Below are positions 1 through 9,486 of a stretch of DNA of 49,144 bases, piece after piece; the first letter of the stretch is position 1, and each line of letters begins with the position of its first letter. A program made the position numbers and the translations under genes. Origin of the DNA: CAZEAN01 sp964510225 (GTDB taxonomy: Bacteria > Planctomycetota > Planctomycetia > Isosphaerales > Isosphaeraceae); assembly GCA_964510225.1 (NCBI GenBank), contig CAZEAN010000038.1, forward strand, positions 1-49,144. The letters are read 5' to 3'. The notes under the pieces are model-generated. The model was not told where the DNA came from. It searched no databases and saw only the letters and a list, made by a program, of their open reading frames with translations.

Positions 1-1488
1 GTCCGGGGCCCTCGACTAGCACAGCTAGAAGTTAGGGTGATTGCTGATCAATCCGCTAATGTGAAACTCAGCCAAGATGTTCTCATCACGGTCGAGAATC
101 AAGGCCCCGATGACGCCTACAACGTCTTTGTGCTCTACGTACGCGACCCTCAAGTGCAGTTTGAAGGAGCCGACCCTCAGCCGGTTGGGCACCAAGGCCA
201 AATCCTGACTTGGGATATCGGTACGTTGCGCAGTGGCGAGCTTCGCGAAATCAAGCTCGACATTCGACCCCTTGAACCAAAGCCCATCCAACATGTCGCC
301 TGGTGCCAAATCCGTCTCGCTGCAAAGTCGATTACTGACGTCATGCAGCCGAAACTGGAGATCGAGATTTTTGCACCGCCTGGGAAAGTATACCAAGGAC
401 AGGTTGTTGATCTCGAAGTTCAGGTCCGTAACATCGGCAGTGGTCCAGCACGTAACATCAAGCTCTTCGCGACCCTCTCAAGTGGCCTTCAAGCCTTTGT
501 TGACGAAGGACAACTCTCTGACTCGAAATCCTTCGATACCGAAATCCCAGATCTTGAACCTAACCAAACCTATACAGCAGGCGCATTACCGATTTTTGCC
601 GAAGCAACTGGTGCACAGATTTGTACAATCGAAGCCGTGACCCCTGACATTCCTAAGGAGGATGCACAACCTCAAGAGATCGAGATCTTGGTAGTAGCAC
701 CGGAGCTTGTCGTTGAGATCGTCGGCCCCAAGAACAAAGCAGTCGGTTCCGTTGCAGACTACACCATTACTGTGAGTAACAAGGGTGATGCTGACGCCAC
801 GAATGTCCTGCTCGGCGTCTTCCCCCCAAAGACCGGGGTACCAGACCTACCGGATCGAGCAATATCCAAGCCAAACCCATCCCAACCGTTTCATCGGATC
901 TACTGGAAATTAGACCGGATTGAACCTCGGGACTCTGTCGTCTTTCAATTACCGATTCGCCTCGATGAGATTGAGCCTTACCGAATCAAAGCAGCTGTTA
1001 CCGCAGACGGTCCTCCAGGTGATCCGCAGGGCGTCACCTATCTCGAACCCTCCGAATCGTATATTGTAACTGACGTAACTGGAATTGGTGATATTGATAT
1101 TTTCAATTTTGACCGCAGTGATCCTGTTGTTGAAATCGGTGATAAAGTCGATGTCGAATTCACAATTGAAAACATTGGCTCGGCTGTTGCCACTAACATC
1201 TCGGTCGATTTCCTCGTCCCCAACGAATTCGAGTATGTGACATCGCGACCCAAGGCCGAACGAAACAATGCCGGTGACAATGGAAATGGGGTCGGATATC
1301 GCTTTGTCGACGCAATCGAACGGTTGCTCCCGGGTGCCAAGGATGACTTCACCGTTACCCTTCGATCCGTGCAAGCCGGGACAGCCGACTTCGACGTCGA
1401 AGTGACCTGGGATGGGCAAACTGACTTTGATGGTTTTATCTCGAAGGGAGTTCGCGTCAAAGTGATCCCACAGAATACAAACAATTAA
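1..1488 (+). CDS. CARDB/DUF11-like repeat protein, 5' partial
   Basis: The frame is open from base 1, so the gene begins upstream; the GTG at 37 is only the first start codon visible. The visible 495 residues are about four beta-sandwich repeats of roughly 110-120 residues. Each carries a phrase such as VENQGPDDAYNV, VRNIGSGPARNI, VSNKGDADATNV or IENIGSAVATNI followed by a hydrophobic strand. That pattern is typical of CARDB and DUF11 adhesion or cell-surface modules, which in planctomycetes occur in very long exported proteins. No signal peptide or sorting tail is seen, since the N-terminus is outside the window and the C-terminus ends plainly in VIPQNTNN. A strong hairpin follows the stop. 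The fold assignment is good; the role is probably structural or adhesive, but this is inferred. Confidence 0.8.
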   Translation, partial: VRGPRLAQLEVRVIADQSANVKLSQDVLITVENQGPDDAYNVFVLYVRDPQVQFEGADPQPVGHQGQILTWDIGTLRSGELREIKLDIRPLEPKPIQHVAWCQIRLAAKSITDVMQPKLEIEIFAPPGKVYQGQVVDLEVQVRNIGSGPARNIKLFATLSSGLQAFVDEGQLSDSKSFDTEIPDLEPNQTYTAGALPIFAEATGAQICTIEAVTPDIPKEDAQPQEIEILVVAPELVVEIVGPKNKAVGSVADYTITVSNKGDADATNVLLGVFPPKTGVPDLPDRAISKPNPSQPFHRIYWKLDRIEPRDSVVFQLPIRLDEIEPYRIKAAVTADGPPGDPQGVTYLEPSESYIVTDVTGIGDIDIFNFDRSDPVVEIGDKVDVEFTIENIGSAVATNISVDFLVPNEFEYVTSRPKAERNNAGDNGNGVGYRFVDAIERLLPGAKDDFTVTLRSVQAGTADFDVEVTWDGQTDFDGFISKGVRVKVIPQNTNN

Positions 1489-1550
1489 TGACACGGCGCA
1501 ACCAGGATCGAGAAAGAGGTCTGGGTTAACGGGAGCTGCCGCAATCCGAT

Positions 1551-1599
1551 AGGATAAAACGAGGCTCGGAGAAAATACTCTCAAGCCTCGTTTTATCCT
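1551..1599 (+). terminator. Perfect 16-bp stem hairpin
   Basis: AGGATAAAACGAGGCT (1551-1566) pairs perfectly with AGCCTCGTTTTATCCT (1584-1599) around a 17-base loop. The right arm contains a T-run, so it fits a terminator for the repeat protein upstream. The hairpin ends only 3 bases before the AAGGAG ribosome binding site of the next gene, so if transcription passes through, it would sit in that gene's leader and could affect its translation. Confidence 0.7.
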
Positions 1600-1614
1600 C
1601 AGAAGGAGATCGCG

Positions 1615-4137
1615 ATGCGGCCCCACCATCTCAAGAACGCAATTCATCACTGGAGGCGGAGACCAGATCTCATCGGGCTGCTCGTCCTCCTTGTCGCGGG
1701 TTGCAGTGGTACGACTGCAGAAGAAGGACCAAAGCCGGAATTATTGGATCCAACCTCCTCGGTACAGGTCCGAGGAGAAGGCGAGCCCAATCAGCTCGCG
1801 GGTGAAACCAGTCCTTACTTGCTCCAGCACGCCTACAATCCAGTCAATTGGCGCCCTTGGGGCCCAGAAGCGTTCGAGGCTGCAAAGAAACTAGATAAAC
1901 CAGTTTTCCTTTCTGTTGGGTACAGCTCCTGTTACTGGTGCCATGTCATGGAACGGGAAAGCTTCGAAAATGAAGAGATTGCGGAATATTTGAATGAACA
2001 CTTTATCTGTATCAAAGTAGATCGTGAAGAACGTCCTGACGTCGACAAGATCTACATGACCGCTGTTCAAGCAATAAGCGGTGGTGGTGGCTGGCCGATG
2101 TCAATGTTCCTCACCCCGGACGCCAAACCATTTTTTGGTGGTACCTATTTCCCTCCTGAACCACGTAACGGGATGCCTAGCTTCCCTCAACTTCTTGAAG
2201 CCATCACGGCGGCCTGGACCGAACGTCGCGAGGATCTCAACAAAGACGCGGACAATCTCGCTTCGTTCGTACAGCGCGTTTCCGGTGGTGGACTTTCGCT
2301 CGATCGCGTTCCTGTGACGGCAGAGTTGGTCAGGGCCGGACTCGAAGCACTCGGAAGTACTTTTGATTCTGAGTACGGTGGGTTCGGCTATAGTCCCGAC
2401 CAGCCAAACCGTCCCAAGTTTCCACAGCCTGCAAACCTCGTTTTCCTACTCGATCAACACCGTCGGAATCGAGGGAGCGATCTCACAACGACTCCGCTCG
2501 AAATGGTCACGTTGACTCTCGACCACATGGCCCGAGGTGGAATCCGTGACTTTCTCGCAGGCGGATATCACCGTTACAGTACCGATCGGTTCTGGGCAGT
2601 ACCACACTTCGAGAAAATGCTCTATGACAATGCCCAGCTCGTCAGCCTTCACTTAGAGATCTTTGAAGAAACATCGAACGACCGTTGGCGCCAGGAAGCC
2701 GAAGACACCCTTGCCTTCATCAGCAACGTCATGACCGGACCTGAAGGAGCCTTCTACTCGGCACTTGACGCTGAAACCGATGCCGAGGAAGGGAAATACT
2801 ATGTCTGGACCCGAGACGAAGTTCAGTCGGTACTCGGAGAGACAGACGGTGTTGACCTCTTCCTCAAAGTGTTTGGCTTCGAGAGTGAACCAAACTTTGA
2901 AGGCGGACGCTTTGTTCTCCTCCGTCCCGAAGACGTCGATCAGCAGGCGAGTGCAGCAGGGATCTCCGTTACCGAACTTGAATCACGTCTGGCCCCGCTC
3001 AAGACAACACTTCTCCGGGCAAGACAGAAACGGGAGATGCCTTTCCTTGACGACAAGGTATTAACCTCCTGGAACGGCCTGATGATCGGAGCCTATGCTG
3101 ATGCCTTCCGAGTGCTCGGCAAGGACGAATACAAGAGCGTCGCAGAAGGGGCCGCGAACTTTGTATTGCGCACACTTCGGACTGAAGAAGGCCGGTTACT
3201 GCACACCTATCGCGAAGGAAAAGCAAAGCTTCCGGGCTATCTTGAGGACTATGCTTACTTCATCGATGGACTCCTGAGACTCCATCGCGCCACCAATGAA
3301 GTGCGCTGGCTTGATGAAGCTCAATCCCTTGCCGATCGGATGATCGCCGACTTCCTTGACGAAACAAATAGTGGGTTTTTCTTTACGGCGGATGACCATG
3401 AGAGCCTCATTGCCCGCGTCAAAGACGCATTTGACGGAGCGCTCCCGTCCCCGAATGCTTTAGCGATACAGTCACTACTTACACTTCACTTGTCGAGTGA
3501 TGATCCATACTATCTTGAGGTCACGGGACGAGCACTTGATTTCTTTGCTCCAACGCTCCAGCGACAACCCAGTGGTGGGCCACTAATGCTTATGGCAATC
3601 GAGCAGTATCTTGAAATCATGGACGGAGAGTCCAATGCTCGCGTTGTTGATCCAAAGCCGATTATTCCAGGGTTTGCTCCTGGGAGATTAGAACTTGATC
3701 CTAGCAGCAATCCGAGGGAAGAGCCCGCGATTGTCACCGGTACGGTACAGGTCAACGACTCCGCCAAGGTCGAATCTGGTGCAGTGATTGAGTTACAGGT
3801 TGAACTGACAATCAAGCAACCTTACCACCTCAACGCAAATCCCGCAGGACAGGCGAACCTGATCCCAACAACCTTGGTCATCCCTAAAGAATCGGGAGTG
3901 GCACTTCTTGGAGTTGACTACCCGAAAGGAAGGATGGCTGACCTCGGAGGGCTGGGTACTCCGATCCCGGTTTACGACGGTACGATTGACCTCAGGGCCC
4001 AGATTCAACTCCCTCAAGACCTCGAACCGGCATCCTTGGAACTTCCGATCGTCATCCGTTATCAGGCCTGCGACGACCGCTCCTGTCTTCCGCCCAACGA
4101 ACTCACACTTAAGTACACGTTTAAATCTAACCACTAG
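1615..4137 (+). CDS. Secreted DUF255 thioredoxin-like protein with DsbD-like C-terminal domain
   Basis: An 840-residue protein of the DUF255/YyaL (SPATA20-like) family. The N-terminus has a lipoprotein-type signal ending LLVAGCSG (Cys about 32), so it should be lipidated and exported, whereas many YyaL relatives are cytoplasmic. The thioredoxin-like domain follows, with the diagnostic SSCYWCHVMERESFE and the CYWC pair at residues 106 and 109. Next comes a long alpha-toroid region (about 230-680) like that of N-acylglucosamine epimerase relatives. The last 130 residues (from about 707) resemble the N-terminal domain of DsbD, with a Cys pair in YQACDDRSC. The start is ATG 1615, preceded by AAGGAG at 1603-1608. 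The family's reaction is not established; redox handling of extracytoplasmic proteins is an inference from the two thiol motifs. Confidence 0.9.
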   Translation: MRPHHLKNAIHHWRRRPDLIGLLVLLVAGCSGTTAEEGPKPELLDPTSSVQVRGEGEPNQLAGETSPYLLQHAYNPVNWRPWGPEAFEAAKKLDKPVFLSVGYSSCYWCHVMERESFENEEIAEYLNEHFICIKVDREERPDVDKIYMTAVQAISGGGGWPMSMFLTPDAKPFFGGTYFPPEPRNGMPSFPQLLEAITAAWTERREDLNKDADNLASFVQRVSGGGLSLDRVPVTAELVRAGLEALGSTFDSEYGGFGYSPDQPNRPKFPQPANLVFLLDQHRRNRGSDLTTTPLEMVTLTLDHMARGGIRDFLAGGYHRYSTDRFWAVPHFEKMLYDNAQLVSLHLEIFEETSNDRWRQEAEDTLAFISNVMTGPEGAFYSALDAETDAEEGKYYVWTRDEVQSVLGETDGVDLFLKVFGFESEPNFEGGRFVLLRPEDVDQQASAAGISVTELESRLAPLKTTLLRARQKREMPFLDDKVLTSWNGLMIGAYADAFRVLGKDEYKSVAEGAANFVLRTLRTEEGRLLHTYREGKAKLPGYLEDYAYFIDGLLRLHRATNEVRWLDEAQSLADRMIADFLDETNSGFFFTADDHESLIARVKDAFDGALPSPNALAIQSLLTLHLSSDDPYYLEVTGRALDFFAPTLQRQPSGGPLMLMAIEQYLEIMDGESNARVVDPKPIIPGFAPGRLELDPSSNPREEPAIVTGTVQVNDSAKVESGAVIELQVELTIKQPYHLNANPAGQANLIPTTLVIPKESGVALLGVDYPKGRMADLGGLGTPIPVYDGTIDLRAQIQLPQDLEPASLELPIVIRYQACDDRSCLPPNELTLKYTFKSNH

Positions 4138-4152
4138 ACGACAACGAATGAG

Positions 4153-5067
4153 ATGAACGTGGAGGAGGCAGGAGTACCACGCTTGTCTGGGTTCTTGAAT
4201 CTGGACAAGCCTTCAGGAATCACCTCAAGAGGGGTTGTCAATCGTGTGGTCAAAGCGGTCCAGAATCGTCGACTCAAAGTTGGTCATGCAGGGACACTCG
4301 ACCCGCTTGCTTCTGGTGTCTTGGTGGTGGCGCTGGGTTCGGCAACCCGTCTAATCGAGTATGTCCAACAACAACCCAAGACCTACCAGGCTGTTGTTAG
4401 GCTCGGCGTTCGGAGTGACACCCTTGATGCTGATGGTACTGTCGTCAGTGTCAAGGCACCCAGAATACCTGAAGAAAGTGAAGTACGTAGCGTACTGGAG
4501 CGACAGGTCGGCTCCATCGAGCAACTGCCGCCCGACTACTCGGCACTACGGATCGGCGGCAAGCGTGCCTATGACTTAGCAAGAAGTGGTGAACCCGTAA
4601 CACTCGCTCCTCGAACAGTCCAAATCTACCAAATCAAGCTTGTTCGTTATCAGTGGCCCAAGGTTGTTATCGAGGTAGACTGCGGCGCTGGCACCTACAT
4701 TCGGTCGATTGCCCGAGATCTTGGTGACGGACTTGGCTGTGGTGGTCTGATCGAGGTTCTCCGACGCACTCGGATCGGAGCCTTCCGTGTCGAAGGGGCA
4801 GTTGTTCCGGAGGAAGGAGAACTCACATCGGATGCCATTCCGCATCTTCTCTGTACCTCCCTACAAGCCGTCGAGACGCTACCCAAGATCCAACTCTCAT
4901 CCACTGAAGAGGAGGCGATCGTTCAAGGCCGCGCTGTCCGTTGTCATTTGAATGCGGACTCTGGCAGCGCTATTGCGATGATCGACAGAATCGGAGAGTT
5001 GGTTGGAATAGGCCAATTTGATCGTGATCGAGAGCTAGTACGCCCACGCAAAGTGCTCAAGGAATAA
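4153..5067 (+). CDS. truB: tRNA pseudouridine(55) synthase TruB
   Basis: TruB converts uridine 55 of the tRNA T-loop to pseudouridine in the cytoplasm. The 304-residue protein has the family opening GFLNLDKPSGITS and the catalytic motif GHAGTLDPLASG, with the nucleophilic Asp at about residue 50. The KTYQAVVRLGVRSDTLDADG segment and the CGAGTYIRSIARDLG motif follow, and a PUA-like tail ends the protein. The length is normal for the family. The ATG at 4153 has no good ribosome binding site; a TTG at 4183, behind GGCAGGAG, would give a protein starting MSGFLNLDKP and is a realistic alternative. It follows the DUF255 gene by 15 bases and may be cotranscribed with it. In many bacteria truB sits by rbfA and rpsO; neither is here. 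Confidence 0.95.
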   Translation: MNVEEAGVPRLSGFLNLDKPSGITSRGVVNRVVKAVQNRRLKVGHAGTLDPLASGVLVVALGSATRLIEYVQQQPKTYQAVVRLGVRSDTLDADGTVVSVKAPRIPEESEVRSVLERQVGSIEQLPPDYSALRIGGKRAYDLARSGEPVTLAPRTVQIYQIKLVRYQWPKVVIEVDCGAGTYIRSIARDLGDGLGCGGLIEVLRRTRIGAFRVEGAVVPEEGELTSDAIPHLLCTSLQAVETLPKIQLSSTEEEAIVQGRAVRCHLNADSGSAIAMIDRIGELVGIGQFDRDRELVRPRKVLKE

Positions 5068-5162
5068 TCGGCTACTTTCTCCCTCATGCCGAGAGCCGCT
5101 CCAGAGCATGCTGTCGAACCTCTACTCGTGACATCGTGTCTTCTCAAGTGGATTGGGAATTG

Positions 5163-5192
5163 TTGACGTTCTTGAGTTTTGAGCGCTACAAT
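5163..5192 (+). promoter_or_regulatory. Predicted sigma-70-type promoter for hflX
   Basis: TTGACG at 5163-5168 and TACAAT at 5187-5192 are separated by 18 bases. Both boxes match the consensus at five of six positions. They sit 36 bases before the first possible hflX start, with no gene in between. Confidence 0.65.
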
Positions 5193-5227
5193 CACCCATA
5201 GGTCAAGAAGATAATTCTTCTACGTTC

Positions 5228-6580
5228 TTGTACTCAACGAATCACCAATGCGTTCCGTCTCACGGATATGGAGTTGCCTTGATTGAACTGAAGAGCACCG
5301 AGCGTCGCGAGCGCCGAGAACGAGCCATTTTGGTCGGAGTGTTGCTGCCGGATGGTCAATACAACCCTGACGATCCTCTAGATGAGATTAGAGGCTTGGC
5401 CAGTACAGCGGGCTTAGTCGCCGTTGGGAGCCTCCTTCAGAAGCGGCAGCAGATCGACATCGCCACCGTCATTGGGTCCGGGAAGGTCCAAGAACTCAAG
5501 GAATTGGCAGAGGCTCACGAAGCTGATCTTGTGGTGATGGACATGGACCTCGGTCCTGCCCAGGGACGAAACCTGGAAAAGATTCTCGGGGTGAAGGTGA
5601 TTGATCGGACCGAGGTCATCCTTGACATCTTCGCGACCCACGCCCGGACGAATGAGGCGCGACTCCAGGTCGAACTCGCACAGCTCGACTACTCTCTCCC
5701 TCGACTCAAGCGGATGTGGACTCACCTTTCTCGTTACAAGGGTGGTATTGGCCTCCGTGGTCCTGGGGAAAAGCAGCTCGAAACAGACCGACGCTTGGTG
5801 GAACACCGAATCCAAGACCTCAAAGCGAAGCTTTCGAAGATTCAGGCACGGAAAGAACGGGAGGTTGCTGCTCGCCACGAAATGCCCACCGTTTCACTCG
5901 TCGGCTATACCAATGCCGGTAAGAGCACTTTGATGAACGCGCTCACCGGTGCCGGAGTGCTGGTAGAAAACAAACTCTTCGCGACCCTTGATACCAGGAC
6001 ACGTCGTTGGAATCTCAACGGCGGTACTCAAGTTCTTCTTTCTGACACGGTCGGGTTTATCCGTGACCTCCCGCACACATTGGTGGCGTCGTTTAAGGCA
6101 ACGCTCGAAGAAGCGAGTCAGGCAGATTTACTACTGCACGTCGTGGATGCCTCAAGCCCTGAAGCTGAGGTCCAGATTGCAGCGGTCAATGCGGTACTCG
6201 AAGAATTGGACTTAAGGGATCATCCCACGATCCTGGTCCTAAACAAAACCGACCGAGTACCTGATCGTTCCTATCTCGACGTACTCCACGCACATCACGA
6301 TGAATCGATCGATGTGAGTGCTGCAACAGGATTTGGTCTCGATCGACTTGAGCAAGCCGTCCGCGAAGCACTCAATGCACATTCACTTGATGCCGAAGTT
6401 GAAACGGGCGTTGGTGATGGTCGCGTGCTGGCGTATCTTTCACGGTACGCATTGATCCGGGGACGGCATTACGACAACGGGCGAGTCACCGTCGATTGTC
6501 GACTCCCGAGGCACTGTCTCGGTTTCCTCACGGAGCACGGTGTGCAGGTCCGGAGTAACGGGCAGCGACTCGGAGCGTAG
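5228..6580 (+). CDS. hflX: GTPase HflX
   Basis: HflX is a ribosome-associated GTPase that binds 50S subunits and helps split stalled or stress-inactivated ribosomes. The protein has the N-terminal HflX domain with the glycine-rich GGIGLRGPGEKQLETDRR motif. A coiled-coil helix (LKAKLSKIQARKERE) follows, then the G domain: G1 GYTNAGKST at about residues 226-234, G3 DTVGF, and G4 NKTD. The C-terminal domain contains GRVLAYLSRYA. Length is normal. The first start is TTG 5228; a TTG at 5279, preceded by GGAG at 5270-5273, would give a protein beginning MIELKSTERRERRERAIL and fits the family N-terminus better. It is convergent with the sugar dehydrogenase gene. Confidence 0.95.
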   Translation: MYSTNHQCVPSHGYGVALIELKSTERRERRERAILVGVLLPDGQYNPDDPLDEIRGLASTAGLVAVGSLLQKRQQIDIATVIGSGKVQELKELAEAHEADLVVMDMDLGPAQGRNLEKILGVKVIDRTEVILDIFATHARTNEARLQVELAQLDYSLPRLKRMWTHLSRYKGGIGLRGPGEKQLETDRRLVEHRIQDLKAKLSKIQARKEREVAARHEMPTVSLVGYTNAGKSTLMNALTGAGVLVENKLFATLDTRTRRWNLNGGTQVLLSDTVGFIRDLPHTLVASFKATLEEASQADLLLHVVDASSPEAEVQIAAVNAVLEELDLRDHPTILVLNKTDRVPDRSYLDVLHAHHDESIDVSAATGFGLDRLEQAVREALNAHSLDAEVETGVGDGRVLAYLSRYALIRGRHYDNGRVTVDCRLPRHCLGFLTEHGVQVRSNGQRLGA

Positions 6581-6609
6581 CTGAGTAGAGGAAACGTTGT
6601 CAGAGGGAA

Positions 6610-6647
6610 GGGCAGTGGCGATTGTTTACAACACCGCGCAACTGCCC
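6610..6647. terminator. Possible bidirectional terminator between convergent genes
   Basis: GGGCAGT (6610-6616) pairs with ACTGCCC (6641-6647), and after one mismatch GCG pairs with CGC. It lies in the 89-base gap between the ends of hflX and the minus-strand sugar dehydrogenase gene. There is no good T-run on either side, so this is tentative. Confidence 0.4.
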
Positions 6648-6669
6648 CTGTTCCATTAACAGAGCGGTT

Positions 6670-8910
6670 TCACTCTCCTGCTTCTGACGCTTGTTTCATG
6701 CCACTAATCCAGTCACGAATAAGCTTTACAGCGTCTTGGTCAACCTGATTCGTTGCCAATGGTGGCATCTGGCCGGTTCCTCGTCGAGAAATCCGTTGGT
6801 AGAGGATCGAGTGCTCAGGATCGCCTGGGGTGATCAACTTTGATCCTACGATTTCCAAGTCTCCTTGGAGTGGTGCAACGTCGACAAGTTTCATCGCCTC
6901 CAGTGTGGCACCAAAAGCGAGGTTGATCGCGGCGTTACCACCACCAGCGTTCACGTGGCAGTTAGCACAATTTGAGTGCAAGTACGATCGGACCCGCGTT
7001 TCAAGCGGTGCAGCCTCGTCGAGAGGATCGGACAAGTGTTCGATCGCTGATGGTACTTCCGGAAGTGGTTCCGTGAAAAGTCCGATATGTTCTAGTGTGG
7101 TCAGTTGATTTGCGGTCCGACCATTCCGGTATTGGTGCTCTTTGTTCATCTGGAGCCCCGAGAGTCCGAGGGTATAGTTCGCAGCACGAGAGTGGCATAC
7201 CATACATTCAGCTCGGCTCGGATAATGCCAGACTTGCTCACGGACTCCACCAGGGACTGATTCGTCTTGGATCAGGAATGATCGATCCATCCCTGCTTTA
7301 TGGACGAGGGTTGCGTCGGTGAGGTCATCATTCCAGACGTACGAGTATCCGACCCACTCTCCTTGCTGTTTAGACATCAGCCGCGTCTCGATCGGCTGTC
7401 GTGACTCCACATTGCCAGCTTCGAGTTCCAGTTCGAATTCTTTGACCAGCACTGTCCCATCGGGGAAATTCCACCCCGCCGCACCTTTTGTGAACGGTAC
7501 AGTTTCTTCGCCGGGGACAGCAATGAAGCGATTCTTGAAAGCTCCGTCAGACCAGAGTGGTGAATTTACGGAATAGGAGATGAGAGCTGGGTGAGGTTCT
7601 CGGTCGGCCACAGAAAGGTAAAGACCGGTTTCGCTCAACTTGGTCGGGAAGGGAGGCGTAGTTTCATCGACCTCGTTCGGTACCAGTTCGTGGAACCCGG
7701 TGAGGTGATCGATGACGATCAGGTTTTCATCGCGATCAAGCCCGAATCCGCTGATTGCAAAGGGGGTGTCAGCGATTTCCTCTTGCCAAGTGACCTCGGT
7801 ACCGTCGTGCTTAACCGCCCAGATCTTGCCTGTGGAGAAATCACCATAGACATAGGCACCATCAATCTCAGGAAGTCGATCGCCGTGATAAACCACACCA
7901 CCCGTCAACGATCGCGCTTCGGAATGATGATGCTCGACGGTTGGTGGCGTCAAAGGGTCGGGCCCCATCCGATCAAGATAGAATGGGTAGCTCCCTTCGT
8001 ATGCCGACCAACCGTAGTTGGCCCCTTTCTTGATCAGCATCGCCGATTCCCACAGGTCTTGGCCGTTCTGTCCAACCCAAAGCTGATCAAGCTGGTCATC
8101 GTAGGTCATCCGCCAGGGGTTTCGGAGCCCGTAGGCCCAAGTCTCCGGTCGTGCACCAGGACGATCGACGAACGGGTTGTCGTTGGGTACTGAATAGTGG
8201 CGTCCTTCATCGGGATGATCGACATCGATCCGCAACACCTTCGCTGTTAAATGGGTGAGGTCTTGGCCTCTCAAGTTTGTATCGGAGTCACTTGTCCCAT
8301 CACCCGAGGTAACGTAAAGCATCCCCTCACCGCCAAAGTCGAGGGCACCACCATTATGACCGTTCGACGGCCATTCGATGATGACGACTTCCGATTCAGG
8401 ATCGATGGCATGTGGCGGTTCACAATCGACGGTGTAGCGCGAAACCCGGGTCCGATGCTCCTCGTCCACCACAACGTTCTGACCCACAAAGAGGTAGCCA
8501 TTCTGCTCGTAGTTGGGATGGAATGCGAGTTCATAAGCTATCCCCTTCAACTCCAAGATGGTCTGAACCTCGTCGGTGGTACGATCATCAGCGATCCGGA
8601 GAATCCGGCCGGGTGGTGACCAGGATCCGAGGTGCTGGATCACCAGGAATGCCGGACGGCCAGGTTCGGCATCGAACGTCAAGGGTTGTTTGATCTCAAC
8701 GTTCTCAAACGAAGGTCGTGTGCGATAGAGAAATGGGGGCTCGGGCGATCCGACCACCTTGGAGTCGTTCCAAGGGATCCGTCGATCAAGGCCCGACGGC
8801 CCTCGGTCACCGTCTTCCGCCTTGACGATGGTGACAAGAATCGTCAAGGAGGCAAGAACCGAACAATACCGCGCGATTTGAAGGGCTCGCATGGGTGCGG
8901 GCATCCTCAT
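6670..8910 (-). CDS. PQQ-type sugar dehydrogenase fused to c-type cytochrome domains
   Basis: A roughly 746-residue exported protein. After a signal peptide (MRALQIARYCSVLASLTILV...) residues about 45-410 form a six-bladed glucose/sorbosone dehydrogenase-like propeller, recognisable from PGRILRI, ELAFHPNYEQNGYLFVGQN, LYVTSGDGTSDSDTNLRGQD and WAYGLRNPWRMTYD. The C-terminal third has two haem-binding motifs, CMVCH and CANCH (about residue 649), with a probable axial Met in TGQMPPL (about 716). Such fusions are common in planctomycetes; the propeller would oxidise a sugar or alcohol and pass electrons to its own haems in the periplasm. The substrate is unknown. Several in-frame starts exist (TTG 8913, ATG 8910, 8904, 8892); I chose ATG 8910, and the choice is uncertain. 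Confidence 0.88.
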   Translation of the reverse strand: MRMPAPMRALQIARYCSVLASLTILVTIVKAEDGDRGPSGLDRRIPWNDSKVVGSPEPPFLYRTRPSFENVEIKQPLTFDAEPGRPAFLVIQHLGSWSPPGRILRIADDRTTDEVQTILELKGIAYELAFHPNYEQNGYLFVGQNVVVDEEHRTRVSRYTVDCEPPHAIDPESEVVIIEWPSNGHNGGALDFGGEGMLYVTSGDGTSDSDTNLRGQDLTHLTAKVLRIDVDHPDEGRHYSVPNDNPFVDRPGARPETWAYGLRNPWRMTYDDQLDQLWVGQNGQDLWESAMLIKKGANYGWSAYEGSYPFYLDRMGPDPLTPPTVEHHHSEARSLTGGVVYHGDRLPEIDGAYVYGDFSTGKIWAVKHDGTEVTWQEEIADTPFAISGFGLDRDENLIVIDHLTGFHELVPNEVDETTPPFPTKLSETGLYLSVADREPHPALISYSVNSPLWSDGAFKNRFIAVPGEETVPFTKGAAGWNFPDGTVLVKEFELELEAGNVESRQPIETRLMSKQQGEWVGYSYVWNDDLTDATLVHKAGMDRSFLIQDESVPGGVREQVWHYPSRAECMVCHSRAANYTLGLSGLQMNKEHQYRNGRTANQLTTLEHIGLFTEPLPEVPSAIEHLSDPLDEAAPLETRVRSYLHSNCANCHVNAGGGNAAINLAFGATLEAMKLVDVAPLQGDLEIVGSKLITPGDPEHSILYQRISRRGTGQMPPLATNQVDQDAVKLIRDWISGMKQASEAGE

Positions 8911-9064
8911 CAAAAGGGGAGGGTTAAATATTGTTTGATCTTATCATCTTAGAGTCTGGGCGGATAACTCTGTCGACGATTGGGGATCCGAATGACGATA
9001 ATAACTAATAATAATTCTATCGACACTTTTGCGGTGTCGACAACGCAATGGTTCGGAGGTTCCC

Positions 9065-9415
9065 ATGAACGATCCGACCGTACCTGCCTTTGATCGACGT
9101 CTCGCTATCGACCGTCTTGATGGCAATGAGTCGTTATTTCATGAATTTATCGGTTTTTTCCTTGAAGATGCCCCCGGTTTGCTAGATCAGATTAGGGAGG
9201 GGATTGAACACCATTCATTAGCTGATGTAGAGAACGCTGCCCATCGTCTTAAAAGCCTCACGGGTCAATGTGGCGCTGGGCCTGCTCAGGTACTCGCAAC
9301 AAAGCTCGAGCAGCATGCCCATGAGGGCCAGTTTACTGAGGCGGTCGAATTGATTGCTTCGCTGACCGAAGTTCTCGGAGAACTCCGAACATCCTTGCTC
9401 CAAGAGTTGCGGTAG
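9065..9415 (+). CDS. Stand-alone Hpt (histidine phosphotransfer) protein
   Basis: A 116-residue protein that is almost entirely one Hpt four-helix domain. Hpt proteins carry a phosphoryl group on His between receiver domains in multistep phosphorelays. The phosphorylatable His is residue 60 in AAHRLKSLTGQCGAG, the usual H-x-L-K-[SG] context. The ATG at 9065 follows a clean GGAGG at 9055-9059; the frame is open back to 9029 but has no ribosome binding site there. The leader contains a 7-bp hairpin, TCGACAC (9020-9026) with GTGTCGA (9034-9040). No histidine kinase or receiver gene is in the window, so its partners are unknown. Confidence 0.9.
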   Translation: MNDPTVPAFDRRLAIDRLDGNESLFHEFIGFFLEDAPGLLDQIREGIEHHSLADVENAAHRLKSLTGQCGAGPAQVLATKLEQHAHEGQFTEAVELIASLTEVLGELRTSLLQELR

Positions 9416-9486
9416 TTGTAACAAACGGTACTGAAAAAGCACAGACAGAGTTCGTCAGGCTCATTATTAAGGCTTCGGGCCATTGC

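Noticed and set aside
8976..8989. 14-base repeat ACGATTGGGGATCC, also at 48986-48999
   Set aside because: A few chance repeats of this length are expected in 49 kb; the contexts do not match.
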